Positions 1 to 6,115 of a stretch of DNA of 30,626 nucleotides are shown in pieces (the first letter of the stretch is position 1; every line of letters starts with the position of its first letter). A program made the position numbers and the translations under genes. A model generated the notes under the pieces. It saw nothing but the letters and a program-made list of their open reading frames with translations, did no database searches and was not told the DNA's origin. The DNA comes from Bacteroidales bacterium (lineage in GTDB: Bacteria; Bacteroidota; Bacteroidia; Bacteroidales; UBA932): contig JAILIM010000101.1 of NCBI GenBank assembly GCA_024695285.1, forward strand, positions 1 to 30,626, read 5' to 3'.

Positions 1-387
1 GGCGGGCAGGTTTCCAGCGGCCTCGCCATTTATGACACCATGCAGTTGATCCAGCCGGACGTGGCGACCATCTGCACGGGAATGGCCGCCTCGATGGGCT
101 CCGTATTGCTCTGCGCGGGCGAAAAAGGCAAACGCTCAGCCCTCCCTCATGCCCGCGTGCTGATCCACCAGCCCCTCGGCGGCACACAGGGCCAGGCCTC
201 TGACATCCTCATAGCCGCCAAGGAGATAGAGAAGCTCCGCACCGAACTCTTCACCATCATATCCGACCACTCAGGCCAGCCCTACGACAAAGTCGCCGCC
301 GACGGCGACCGCGACTACTGGATGACCGCCCAGGAAGCCCTGGACTACGGTATGGTGGACCAAATTCTGGCAAAGAAAACTGTGTAG
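1..387 (+). CDS. clpP: ATP-dependent Clp protease proteolytic subunit ClpP (3' part)
   Basis: Serine protease subunit that forms the barrel-shaped ClpP chamber and degrades proteins fed in by Clp ATPases in the cytoplasm. The reading frame is open from base 1, so the N-terminal third (about 66 residues by comparison with E. coli ClpP) lies outside the window; 128 codons remain. The full catalytic triad is visible: Ser31 of the fragment in GMAASMG, His56 in IHQPLGG and Asp105 in DRDYW. The Ser-His and Ser-Asp spacings (25 and 74) equal those of E. coli S97/H122/D171. The frame ends with TAG ten bases before the stop of the convergent gene, leaving no room for a dedicated terminator. Identification is essentially certain. 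Confidence 0.97.
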   Translation, partial: GGQVSSGLAIYDTMQLIQPDVATICTGMAASMGSVLLCAGEKGKRSALPHARVLIHQPLGGTQGQASDILIAAKEIEKLRTELFTIISDHSGQPYDKVAADGDRDYWMTAQEALDYGMVDQILAKKTV

Positions 388-397
388 CTTTTGTTTT

Positions 398-790
398 TTA
401 TTCGTTGATGGCTTTGCTGAACTCGGAATGGGCGGCAAGGAGGATTTTCAGGGAACGGGGAATCACGTCGTCGAAGCGGGGATCCTGGTCGAGAAACTGT
501 TCGGTGGACAGCCAGACTTCCGGTTCATCGGCGGAGTCGTTGATAAAGGCCTTGGCGACCTTGATGTCCGCAGTGACCTTGTTGCAGGCTTCAAGTACAT
601 CAATCCGGTTGTTGGCATCCACGTCCATGACGCCGGGCATTATGATGCGGAAGAAGTACTCATCATCCTCATAATGTAGTACGAGGAAGCTCATCATCTG
701 GTATTTGAAAAAGAGGCCGTAGTCGCGCTTCTCGGGCTGCAGGCCCTGAGCCTTAAGGTAATCGAAAACCTGGTCGATGATCTTTGCCAT
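398..790 (-). CDS. Small acidic YbjN-like protein
   Basis: A 130-residue acidic protein without signal peptide or membrane segment. Alternating strands and helices (FFKYQMMSFLVLHYEDDEYFFRIIMPGVM, followed by a helix with VLEACNKV and a C-terminal LKILLAAHSEF helix) resemble the YbjN/type III secretion chaperone-like fold; this is a pattern judgement, not a motif match. I place the start at the ATG at 790 (MAKIIDQVF), 22 bases after the stop of the upstream kinase/AAA+ gene. An in-frame ATG at 823 would overlap that gene by 11 bases and is possible. It is co-directional with the kinase/AAA+ gene and probably co-transcribed, so it may be a partner or substrate of it. The exact function is unknown. 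Confidence 0.7.
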   Translation of the reverse strand: MAKIIDQVFDYLKAQGLQPEKRDYGLFFKYQMMSFLVLHYEDDEYFFRIIMPGVMDVDANNRIDVLEACNKVTADIKVAKAFINDSADEPEVWLSTEQFLDQDPRFDDVIPRSLKILLAAHSEFSKAINE

Positions 791-812
791 ATATATTTGA
801 GTATTAATGTGC

Positions 813-2513
813 TCAGAATCCAATCTTCTGCCGTTCTTCCTTCTTTAGAGACGAAGGGTTGCTCTTTATGGAACCTTCGAGGTGGCGCATGGCGATACGC
901 TCGTCGGCAAGGGCGGCCACCATTGCCGCCTCGTTCACGATGAAGGCGATGTCGGCGGATGCATACCCGTCGGTCAGTTCGGCAAGGCGGTCAAGGTCGA
1001 GATCCTCGTGCTGGGGGCGGCCCTTCAGGTGGATCTCGAACATCTTCTTCCGTGTTTCAGCGTCAGGAGCTGGAATTTCTATATGAAGGTCCAGGCGCCC
1101 TTTCCTGAGCACCGCAGGGTCTATCATGTCCATGCGGTTGGTCGTGCCGATGACAAACAGTCCGCGCTCGGCACAGTTGTTCAGCTGTGAGAGGAACTCG
1201 TTCACCTCATCGGCGCGGTGGCTTGCGGAATCGGAGCCGCGGGTGGGCACGAATGAGTCAAACTCGTCGAAGCAGATTACGGTCGGGGCGTTCTTTTCCG
1301 CCTCCTTGAACAGGTCTGCTATCTTGCCCTGGGTGCCGTGGACATAAGTGCTGCCCAAGTCGGATCCGTTCACCAGCATGTAGTTGAATCCGGACTCCTC
1401 GGCGAACTTCTGGGCGAAGAACGTCTTTCCGCAGCCGGGAGGGCCGTAAAGCAACATGCCGTTGGGCGGTGTCAGACGGTACTTCTGCGCCTTCTCCTTA
1501 TCGCGGATTACCCATATGACCCTCTGTGAAAGGGTCTCCTTCAACGCTTCCATTCCGGCCACGTCCTTGAATCCGCCTTTACCGGATTCGTTTTTCTGCA
1601 TCTGCACGGCGGACTTGCGATCGGGCTCGGCATCCGGAGTCTGGGGCTGAGGGGCCTCGGAACTCTTTTCTTCGTCGTCGAGGATCTTAATAAGCGTCTG
1701 TATGTCAGCGCGCTCGTTCCTGTCTTTCTGCAGGCCGGCAGAGAGCACTTCCGCTATCTTCGGATCCATGTCCTCCGGGATCACGAGATCTTCGTTCCGC
1801 GCCTCACGTGCCTTCTGCTTGCGGATGGCGTAGGGCTCACGCTTGGATGTGTCGCAGAACCAGGGCGCCCTGCCGGTGACCATGTGATAAAGGACTGCCG
1901 TCACGGCAAAGACATCGTTGGCGAAGGTGAACACGCCTTTCATCGCCTCCGGAGCCATGTAATGGACATGCAGGTCCTCCACCGGGAAAGGCGGAGCACC
2001 GTTGACCGGCTCGTAACTGTGGCCGAGGTCGATGATCTTCGGGGTTATGTAACCTTCTTCAATGCCTTCCAGCAGAATGTTCTTGGGCGTGATATCGTTG
2101 TGGCAGAGGTGAACTTCCCGGGTCATGTGCTCTATTGCGCGCATTACTGGAAGGATAAGATCAATTGCCTCTTCTGCAGTGAAGACTATTCCGGACTTTA
2201 GGATTTCGGAAAGCAGGCGCCCGCGGAAAAACGGAGTGACAAGGCACTGAAAATCAGCCCCTTCATAGTTGAAAGGGAGGGCGTCTCCGAAAGAAATGAC
2301 GGTGGGATTGTGGATCTTCTTGCAGTTGGCGATTTCAGCCACGGTACCGTCGACCTTGAGTTTCTCCGGGACCTTGTCCATGTCGAAGGCCTTCAGGAAA
2401 AAGGTTACCCCTGCGTCGTTCGCCACCAGATAACTGGCGTTAAAGACGTTCTCATGAATGAGACGCTGTGTTGTGTACTCCCCTATGCTGGTATTATCCG
2501 GAAATATTGTCAT
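813..2513 (-). CDS. Protein kinase-like domain fused to AAA+ ATPase
   Basis: A 566-residue cytoplasmic protein with two enzymatic modules. Residues about 10-280 form a Hanks-type Ser/Thr kinase-like domain: Lys41 in TFFLKAF, the catalytic loop HND (138-140) with Asn145, DLG (162-164) in place of DFG, and APE (187-189). The glycine-rich loop is poorly preserved. A charged linker (about 280-312) leads to a classical AAA+ domain with Walker A GPPGCGKT (357-364), Walker B ICFDEFD (413-419), sensor-1 TTN (457-459) and the RKGRLD segment typical of FtsH/Cdc48-like ATPases. The frame stays open upstream as far as 2768, but that would read through tRNA-Pro and a hairpin; the ATG at 2513 follows a good promoter and begins the recognisable fold. 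Substrates are unknown; the YbjN-like gene lies immediately downstream. Confidence 0.88.
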   Translation of the reverse strand: MTIFPDNTSIGEYTTQRLIHENVFNASYLVANDAGVTFFLKAFDMDKVPEKLKVDGTVAEIANCKKIHNPTVISFGDALPFNYEGADFQCLVTPFFRGRLLSEILKSGIVFTAEEAIDLILPVMRAIEHMTREVHLCHNDITPKNILLEGIEEGYITPKIIDLGHSYEPVNGAPPFPVEDLHVHYMAPEAMKGVFTFANDVFAVTAVLYHMVTGRAPWFCDTSKREPYAIRKQKAREARNEDLVIPEDMDPKIAEVLSAGLQKDRNERADIQTLIKILDDEEKSSEAPQPQTPDAEPDRKSAVQMQKNESGKGGFKDVAGMEALKETLSQRVIWVIRDKEKAQKYRLTPPNGMLLYGPPGCGKTFFAQKFAEESGFNYMLVNGSDLGSTYVHGTQGKIADLFKEAEKNAPTVICFDEFDSFVPTRGSDSASHRADEVNEFLSQLNNCAERGLFVIGTTNRMDMIDPAVLRKGRLDLHIEIPAPDAETRKKMFEIHLKGRPQHEDLDLDRLAELTDGYASADIAFIVNEAAMVAALADERIAMRHLEGSIKSNPSSLKKEERQKIGF

Positions 2514-2532
2514 TGTCTTGTGAATGCGTTCA

Positions 2533-2563
2533 CAAAAATAGCAAAACATTTTCGCTTTGCAAT
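2533..2563 (-). promoter_or_regulatory. Promoter of the kinase/AAA+ gene
   Basis: On the minus strand TATTTTTG (2533-2540) matches the Bacteroidota -7 consensus TAnnTTTG exactly. ATTG (2560-2563), one mismatch from TTTG, lies 19 bases upstream. The predicted transcript starts about 15 bases before the ATG at 2513. The distal arm copy of the palindromic element (2576-2593) lies just upstream. Confidence 0.6.
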
Positions 2564-2575
2564 GGAACGTGGCTG

Positions 2576-2715
2576 CCGACAAAAAGAGCACTCGATATTT
2601 TAATGAATGGGGGAGTATGAGGGGAACGCCCCTCATTCCCTTGGGGGTGCATGGGGGATAATAGTCGGGCTCCCGACAAAAAGAGCACTCTATTTGAGTG
2701 CTCTTTTTGTCGGGA
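2576..2715 (-). repeat. Composite palindromic element, copy A
   Basis: Read on the minus strand, a 20-bp perfect hairpin (arms 2696-2715 and 2671-2690, loop of 5) is followed by 77 nt and then an 18-of-20 copy of the second arm (2576-2593). The 77 nt contain a core (2617-2665) that matches a second site at 11616-11661: ACTATTATCCCCC, then TGCACCCCCAAGGGA, then a stem-loop with a CGTT loop (stem 2617-2624/2629-2636). The first arm begins inside the mature 3' end of tRNA-Pro. The inner hairpin with its T run also looks like the tRNA terminator. Nature and mobility are unknown; the structure is read directly from the sequence. Confidence 0.8.
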
Positions 2716-2783
2716 TGATCCGACTCGAACGGACGACCCCCACGTCCCGAACGTGGTACGCTAGCCAACTGCGCTACATCCCG
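2711..2783 (-). tRNA. tRNA-Pro (anticodon CGG)
   Basis: Folds into a complete cloverleaf on the minus strand: acceptor CGGGATG (2777-2783) with CATCCCG (2711-2717), anticodon stem CCACG/CGTGG around the loop TTCGGGA (anticodon CGG), and T-loop TTCGAGT. The discriminator base is A at 2710; CCA is not encoded. It reads proline codon CCG. The perfect hairpin of palindromic element A overlaps the last acceptor bases (2711-2715). Confidence 0.95.
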
Positions 2784-2790
2784 CTTGTGA

Positions 2791-2818
2791 AAAATCAGAC
2801 GCGTCGGGAACGCGTCTG
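2791..2818 (-). terminator. Terminator after rpsT
   Basis: Nine-bp perfect stem (2796-2804 with 2810-2818, loop of 5) followed on the minus strand by ATTTTTCA. It sits between the rpsT stop and tRNA-Pro and fits intrinsic termination or attenuation of the tRNA-Glu/rpsT transcript. Confidence 0.75.
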
Positions 2819-2828
2819 TCAGGGAGTA

Positions 2829-3083
2829 TTACGAAAGCTTGTTGATGTAAACTTGGATGCCGCTCTTGAGATTGGAAGCCTTGTTCTTGTGGATGACTCC
2901 GATCTTTGCGAGTTTGTCGATCATCGCGTACACCTTGGGGGCGTTCTTTTCGGCCTCGGCCTTATCGGTGGTGTTGCGGATGTCGCGGATAGCGTTTCGT
3001 GTGGTGCGTGCATAATACCTGTTATGCAGTCTGTGCCTTTCGCTCTGGCGATCGGCTTTTTTTGCTGAAGCTGTATTTGCCAT
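2829..3083 (-). CDS. rpsT: 30S ribosomal protein S20
   Basis: An 84-residue basic protein of normal S20 length that binds 16S rRNA during 30S assembly. The start MANTASAKKADRQSERHR, followed by RLHNRYYARTTRNAIR and a C-terminal KNKASNLKSG segment, are family hallmarks. The start ATG at 3083 is preceded by an A-rich leader (TAAAAAAATAACACA) without Shine-Dalgarno sequence, as is usual in Bacteroidota. It lies 20 bases after tRNA-Glu and probably shares its promoter. A hairpin terminator follows the stop. Confidence 0.97.
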   Translation of the reverse strand: MANTASAKKADRQSERHRLHNRYYARTTRNAIRDIRNTTDKAEAEKNAPKVYAMIDKLAKIGVIHKNKASNLKSGIQVYINKLS

Positions 3084-3103
3084 TGTGTTATTTTTTTAAT
3101 ATT

Positions 3104-3178
3104 TGGTAGTGGGTAGGAGAATCGAACTCCTATTGCAGGAATGAAAATCCTGAGTACTAGCCGTTATACGAACCCACC
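3104..3178 (-). tRNA. tRNA-Glu (anticodon TTC)
   Basis: Minus-strand cloverleaf with acceptor GGTGGGT (3172-3178) pairing to ACCCACT (3108-3114), anticodon stem CAGGA/TCCTG around TTTTCAT (anticodon TTC), T-loop TTCGATT and discriminator A at 3107. CCA is encoded (3104-3106). A consensus promoter lies 40 bases upstream. Confidence 0.95.
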
Positions 3179-3217
3179 AAACTCAATCCCTTAGCCTACT
3201 CGGCATAATAGGGACTG

Positions 3218-3248
3218 CAAAGGTAGAAAAATATTTCGATACCACAAA
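3218..3248 (-). promoter_or_regulatory. Promoter of tRNA-Glu/rpsT
   Basis: On the minus strand TTTG (3245-3248), a 19-base spacer, then TACCTTTG (3218-3225). This is a full match to the Bacteroidota housekeeping promoter TTTG-N19-TAnnTTTG. Confidence 0.85.
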
Positions 3249-3270
3249 AAAATTTTTTTGGAAACTTTCC

Positions 3271-3386
3271 GGAGGTGGAGCCCTGGTTCAGAGGCCGTAA
3301 ATCTTGGGTAAAAGGCCTCTGAACCAGGGCTCCACCTCCTTATCTTTTCTAATCCTTTTCTATATACGGCCACCGACCCAGGGCCC
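3271..3386. repeat. 26-bp perfect hairpin with a degenerate third arm; likely terminator
   Basis: Perfect 26-bp inverted repeat (3271-3296 with 3314-3339) around a 17-nt loop, between the tRNA-Glu promoter and the convergent 3' end of the propeller-like gene. A degenerate copy of the distal arm lies at 3368-3386 (16 of 20 aligned positions equal, one gap), 28 bases further on. The order arm, loop, arm, spacer, arm copy is the same as in the elements at 2576-2715 and 11579-11708, but the conserved core is absent. It can serve as a terminator for the minus-strand operon ending at 3394. Confidence 0.75.
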
Positions 3387-3393
3387 TTTGCTT

Positions 3394-4347
3394 CTATTTC
3401 GGCATTGCCAGCTTATAGACGATAGGCTTGGGCTGGCCGCGTTTGACGCTGTTGTTGGTGTTGACGTAGATCCAGCCGTCGCGGATGACGAGATCCTCCA
3501 TCTCGAGGGGGATTTCCTCGTTCAGCTCGTACTTCGCGAGTATGGTTCCAGTGTCGGTGTCATAGACGCGTATGCGGGACGGGCGCTCGACGGGATCGAT
3601 CATTCCGACGCCGTAACAATAGAAGATCTTGCCGTCCAGCATGCATCCCGACTGGGTGAACCAGACGTCGTAGGGGAAGAGCACCTGCGCCTGCAGGTCG
3701 TCGACCGTTAGGATGACCTCAGGCCCTTCCGACAGCTTCGGGATGCGGAACTTATAGGCTATGTAGATGTTGTCCTCGGCGCGCAGGGTCACCTTTGGAG
3801 TGGTCCGCTGACGGGCCGAAAAAACCCACAGGTTCTTCCTTTCGCGGTCGATGAGCCAGCTGGGGGCGCCGAAGATGGGCTCGTAGCCTTTCCCGGCAAA
3901 ACCGCTGATATCCAGCCTGATAGTCTGCACCAGCTCGGAACTGAAACTCTTTCCGCAGCGCTTGATGCTCTCCACGAAGCAGGTCCACTCGATGTCGCTC
4001 CCGACTTTGCCGTTGCTGATATAAAGCAGAGGGAACGATGCCCCGCGCTTCTTCTCGATGCCGAACTCCGCATTGTTGGCGTGGTTGTCCTTACAAGAAG
4101 AGGCCAGTTCGAAGTCTCCTATCGGCACCGGGTCCGCCTTCTTGAAATTGTACACGTTCACATGGCCGCCGTCTTCCAACGAAAACATAAAGCGGCCATA
4201 AATTTCCATGCCCTGCTGGGCCCTGCCGCGCCCTTCCTTGACAAGAAACTCACTGCACTCAGGGTTTAGCTGCAGGCCCCCGAACGCCTGTGCGGCCGCA
4301 GTGATGCAGGCGGCCAGCAGTGTCAAGCTAACGATAGCTTTTTTCAT
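3394..4347 (-). CDS. Secreted protein, probable beta-propeller
   Basis: A 317-residue protein with an N-terminal Sec signal peptide (MKKAIVSLTLLAACITAAAQA), hence periplasmic or surface-exposed. The body is strand-rich, with blade-like units such as SWLIDRERKNLWVFS, SGCMLDGKIFYCYG, SRIRVYDTDTGTILAKY and EDLVIRDGWIYVNTN, which suggests a propeller of the kind seen in Bacteroidota sugar-binding or lyase-like proteins. No catalytic motif is evident. It is the last gene of the operon phosphoesterase, symporter, this gene, and its start overlaps the symporter stop by 20 bases, implying translational coupling. A role in binding or processing the symporter's substrate is inference only. Confidence 0.8.
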   Translation of the reverse strand: MKKAIVSLTLLAACITAAAQAFGGLQLNPECSEFLVKEGRGRAQQGMEIYGRFMFSLEDGGHVNVYNFKKADPVPIGDFELASSCKDNHANNAEFGIEKKRGASFPLLYISNGKVGSDIEWTCFVESIKRCGKSFSSELVQTIRLDISGFAGKGYEPIFGAPSWLIDRERKNLWVFSARQRTTPKVTLRAEDNIYIAYKFRIPKLSEGPEVILTVDDLQAQVLFPYDVWFTQSGCMLDGKIFYCYGVGMIDPVERPSRIRVYDTDTGTILAKYELNEEIPLEMEDLVIRDGWIYVNTNNSVKRGQPKPIVYKLAMPK

Positions 4348-6109
4348 CCAATATCCTGTAAATAACGTATGTACTTATAACCAGCAAAATGGCTCCAATG
4401 AACGCCAGAACTGTGCCTTTGGCGGCAACCGCTTTCGCCTCGCCGGCAATCAGCAAGCCCGCCAGCAGCAGCGCAATGACCCCGATGGTGATGCAGAAGC
4501 AGTTGAGCGCCATGTGCGAATAACGCTTGGTGGCCGCTTTGACGGCAGGCCTCGGTTCCACTTCCGCGGCCGGATCCACGACTGCCTCGAGCGCTTCGTG
4601 CCCGGGACTCGTCATTCCCTTGAAACGGCACCACAGTTCCATCGCTCCCAGGATGATGACCGGAATAACGCACCCCGCCACCGACTCCAGCAGGCTCGGA
4701 TTGACCACCTCCGCCGGAATGGTAAACCGGGCCGTGAATCCGATTGCCCAGCTTATCAGCATCGCTACCACCAGGCGGTTGCCGTCCAGCCTGCGAGAGA
4801 AGAGCCCCCAAATGGACGGAATGTACAGCGGACACAGCACCATAGTCAGTATCAGCACCACCACCTTCTCGGCACCGCCCGCAAGCGGCACCAGCATGGC
4901 GATGCCTATGATAACGAGCCCGAAAACCAGGGTGAACAAGCGTCCTACCCGTATCCTGCGGCGTTCCGGCGCGTCCGCGTTCCCCTTCCAGTGTCCCCAA
5001 ATCTCATATGTGAACACGTTCGCATATACGTTCAGCGTGCCGGACACGTTGCTCAGCGTGGCCGACAGCATGGCCGCAAGCATCATTCCCACCATACCTC
5101 CCATCAGCACCGTCTTGCTCATATTCACGTAGGCGCTCTCGCCAAGCCGTGTCATCATTCCCGGATCCACGTCCATCCCCGGACCGGGCACGAGCGTGCG
5201 GTAAACCATTGTAGGAAGGTACCAGATCAGCGGAGTCAGGAGGTACAGTACCCCGATGAGCGCCGTACTCTTGCGTGCGTCCTTGACCGTGGGCACGCTG
5301 ATGTAGCGCTGCACGAACGGCCAGTCGCCGCCGATCATGGCCACATGCAGGCACATCCACAGCACCAGCCACAGCGCCCCGTAGGTCGGCGAGGTGGGGG
5401 AGAAGAAGCCCGGAATGGCGCCTGCCTTCTCTATGAAACTGCCAACGCCTCCGGTGGCCTGGAACGACAGCGGCACCATGAACACCACCACCGACAGCAG
5501 CACGCCAAACTGGATGAAATCCGTCATCAGCACGGCCAGGAAGCCGCCTGCCACGGTGTATGCGAGCGTGATGCCGCCAAGGAACGCCAGTGCCCACCAG
5601 ATGCTGAGGCAGCCGGGTGCGGAGTCGCCGGGCAGGCCAGTGGATGCGAACACGCTGCCTTCGGGCACCTGGATGAGCGCACAGCAGACCACGGCCACCG
5701 CATACAGGGCCACTGCCGTGTGGACGCCGCGTCCCACTATGCCGGCGACGGTGTAGAAACGCACCGTCCCGTGGCCGAAGCGCACGGTCAGGTACTCGCC
5801 GGGCGACTTTATGTGCAGCCGGCGCCAGCGCCCTGCTATCCAGCGGCTTACGATGAGTGACGAAATGCCCAGCATTATGGCAACCATAACGGCCACCAGT
5901 CCGGATTTGTAGGCCACGCCGCCCCACACCACGAAGGTGCTGGCGGAAAAGATGGTCATATATGAAGACACGCCGGAGAGCCACCAGGAGGAGTTGCGCC
6001 CGGCGATGAACATGTCTTCCGAATTCTTGATACGGCGGCTCACGATGAGGCTCACCGCCACAAGGCCGGCGAAGTAGAACAGCAGTATGATTAAGTCCAG
6101 GGATCCCAT
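4328..6109 (-). CDS. Sodium:solute symporter (SSS family)
   Basis: A 593-residue inner-membrane protein with about 13 hydrophobic segments, the size expected for the SSS (SGLT-like) family that imports sugars, sialic acid or similar solutes with sodium. Typical features are the start with LDLIILLFYFAGLVAVSLIVS, the segment DMFIAGRNSSWWLSGVSSY in the first loop, and GGFLAVLMTDFIQFGVLL in the middle. Start and stop are tightly packed: six bases after the phosphoesterase stop and a 20-base overlap with the downstream secreted-protein gene. Substrate specificity cannot be read from sequence alone; the neighbouring phosphoesterase and propeller protein hint at a shared extracellular substrate. Confidence 0.93.
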   Translation of the reverse strand: MGSLDLIILLFYFAGLVAVSLIVSRRIKNSEDMFIAGRNSSWWLSGVSSYMTIFSASTFVVWGGVAYKSGLVAVMVAIMLGISSLIVSRWIAGRWRRLHIKSPGEYLTVRFGHGTVRFYTVAGIVGRGVHTAVALYAVAVVCCALIQVPEGSVFASTGLPGDSAPGCLSIWWALAFLGGITLAYTVAGGFLAVLMTDFIQFGVLLSVVVFMVPLSFQATGGVGSFIEKAGAIPGFFSPTSPTYGALWLVLWMCLHVAMIGGDWPFVQRYISVPTVKDARKSTALIGVLYLLTPLIWYLPTMVYRTLVPGPGMDVDPGMMTRLGESAYVNMSKTVLMGGMVGMMLAAMLSATLSNVSGTLNVYANVFTYEIWGHWKGNADAPERRRIRVGRLFTLVFGLVIIGIAMLVPLAGGAEKVVVLILTMVLCPLYIPSIWGLFSRRLDGNRLVVAMLISWAIGFTARFTIPAEVVNPSLLESVAGCVIPVIILGAMELWCRFKGMTSPGHEALEAVVDPAAEVEPRPAVKAATKRYSHMALNCFCITIGVIALLLAGLLIAGEAKAVAAKGTVLAFIGAILLVISTYVIYRILDEKSYR

Positions 6110-6115
6110 AGGCGC

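Noticed and set aside
2576..2715. Integrase attachment site at the tRNA-Pro 3' end
   Set aside because: A duplicated tRNA end would suggest att sites, but there is no integrase or cargo within the 77 nt, and the same core occurs after a protein-coding gene at 11579.
2514..2768. N-terminal extension of the kinase/AAA+ gene upstream of 2513
   Set aside because: It would translate through tRNA-Pro, the palindromic element and the promoter, and adds no conserved domain.
4208..5860. A 550-codon plus-strand open frame opposite the symporter
   Set aside because: It is antisense to a well-defined SSS transporter, rich in His/Arg/Gln from reversed codons, and has no plausible start context.
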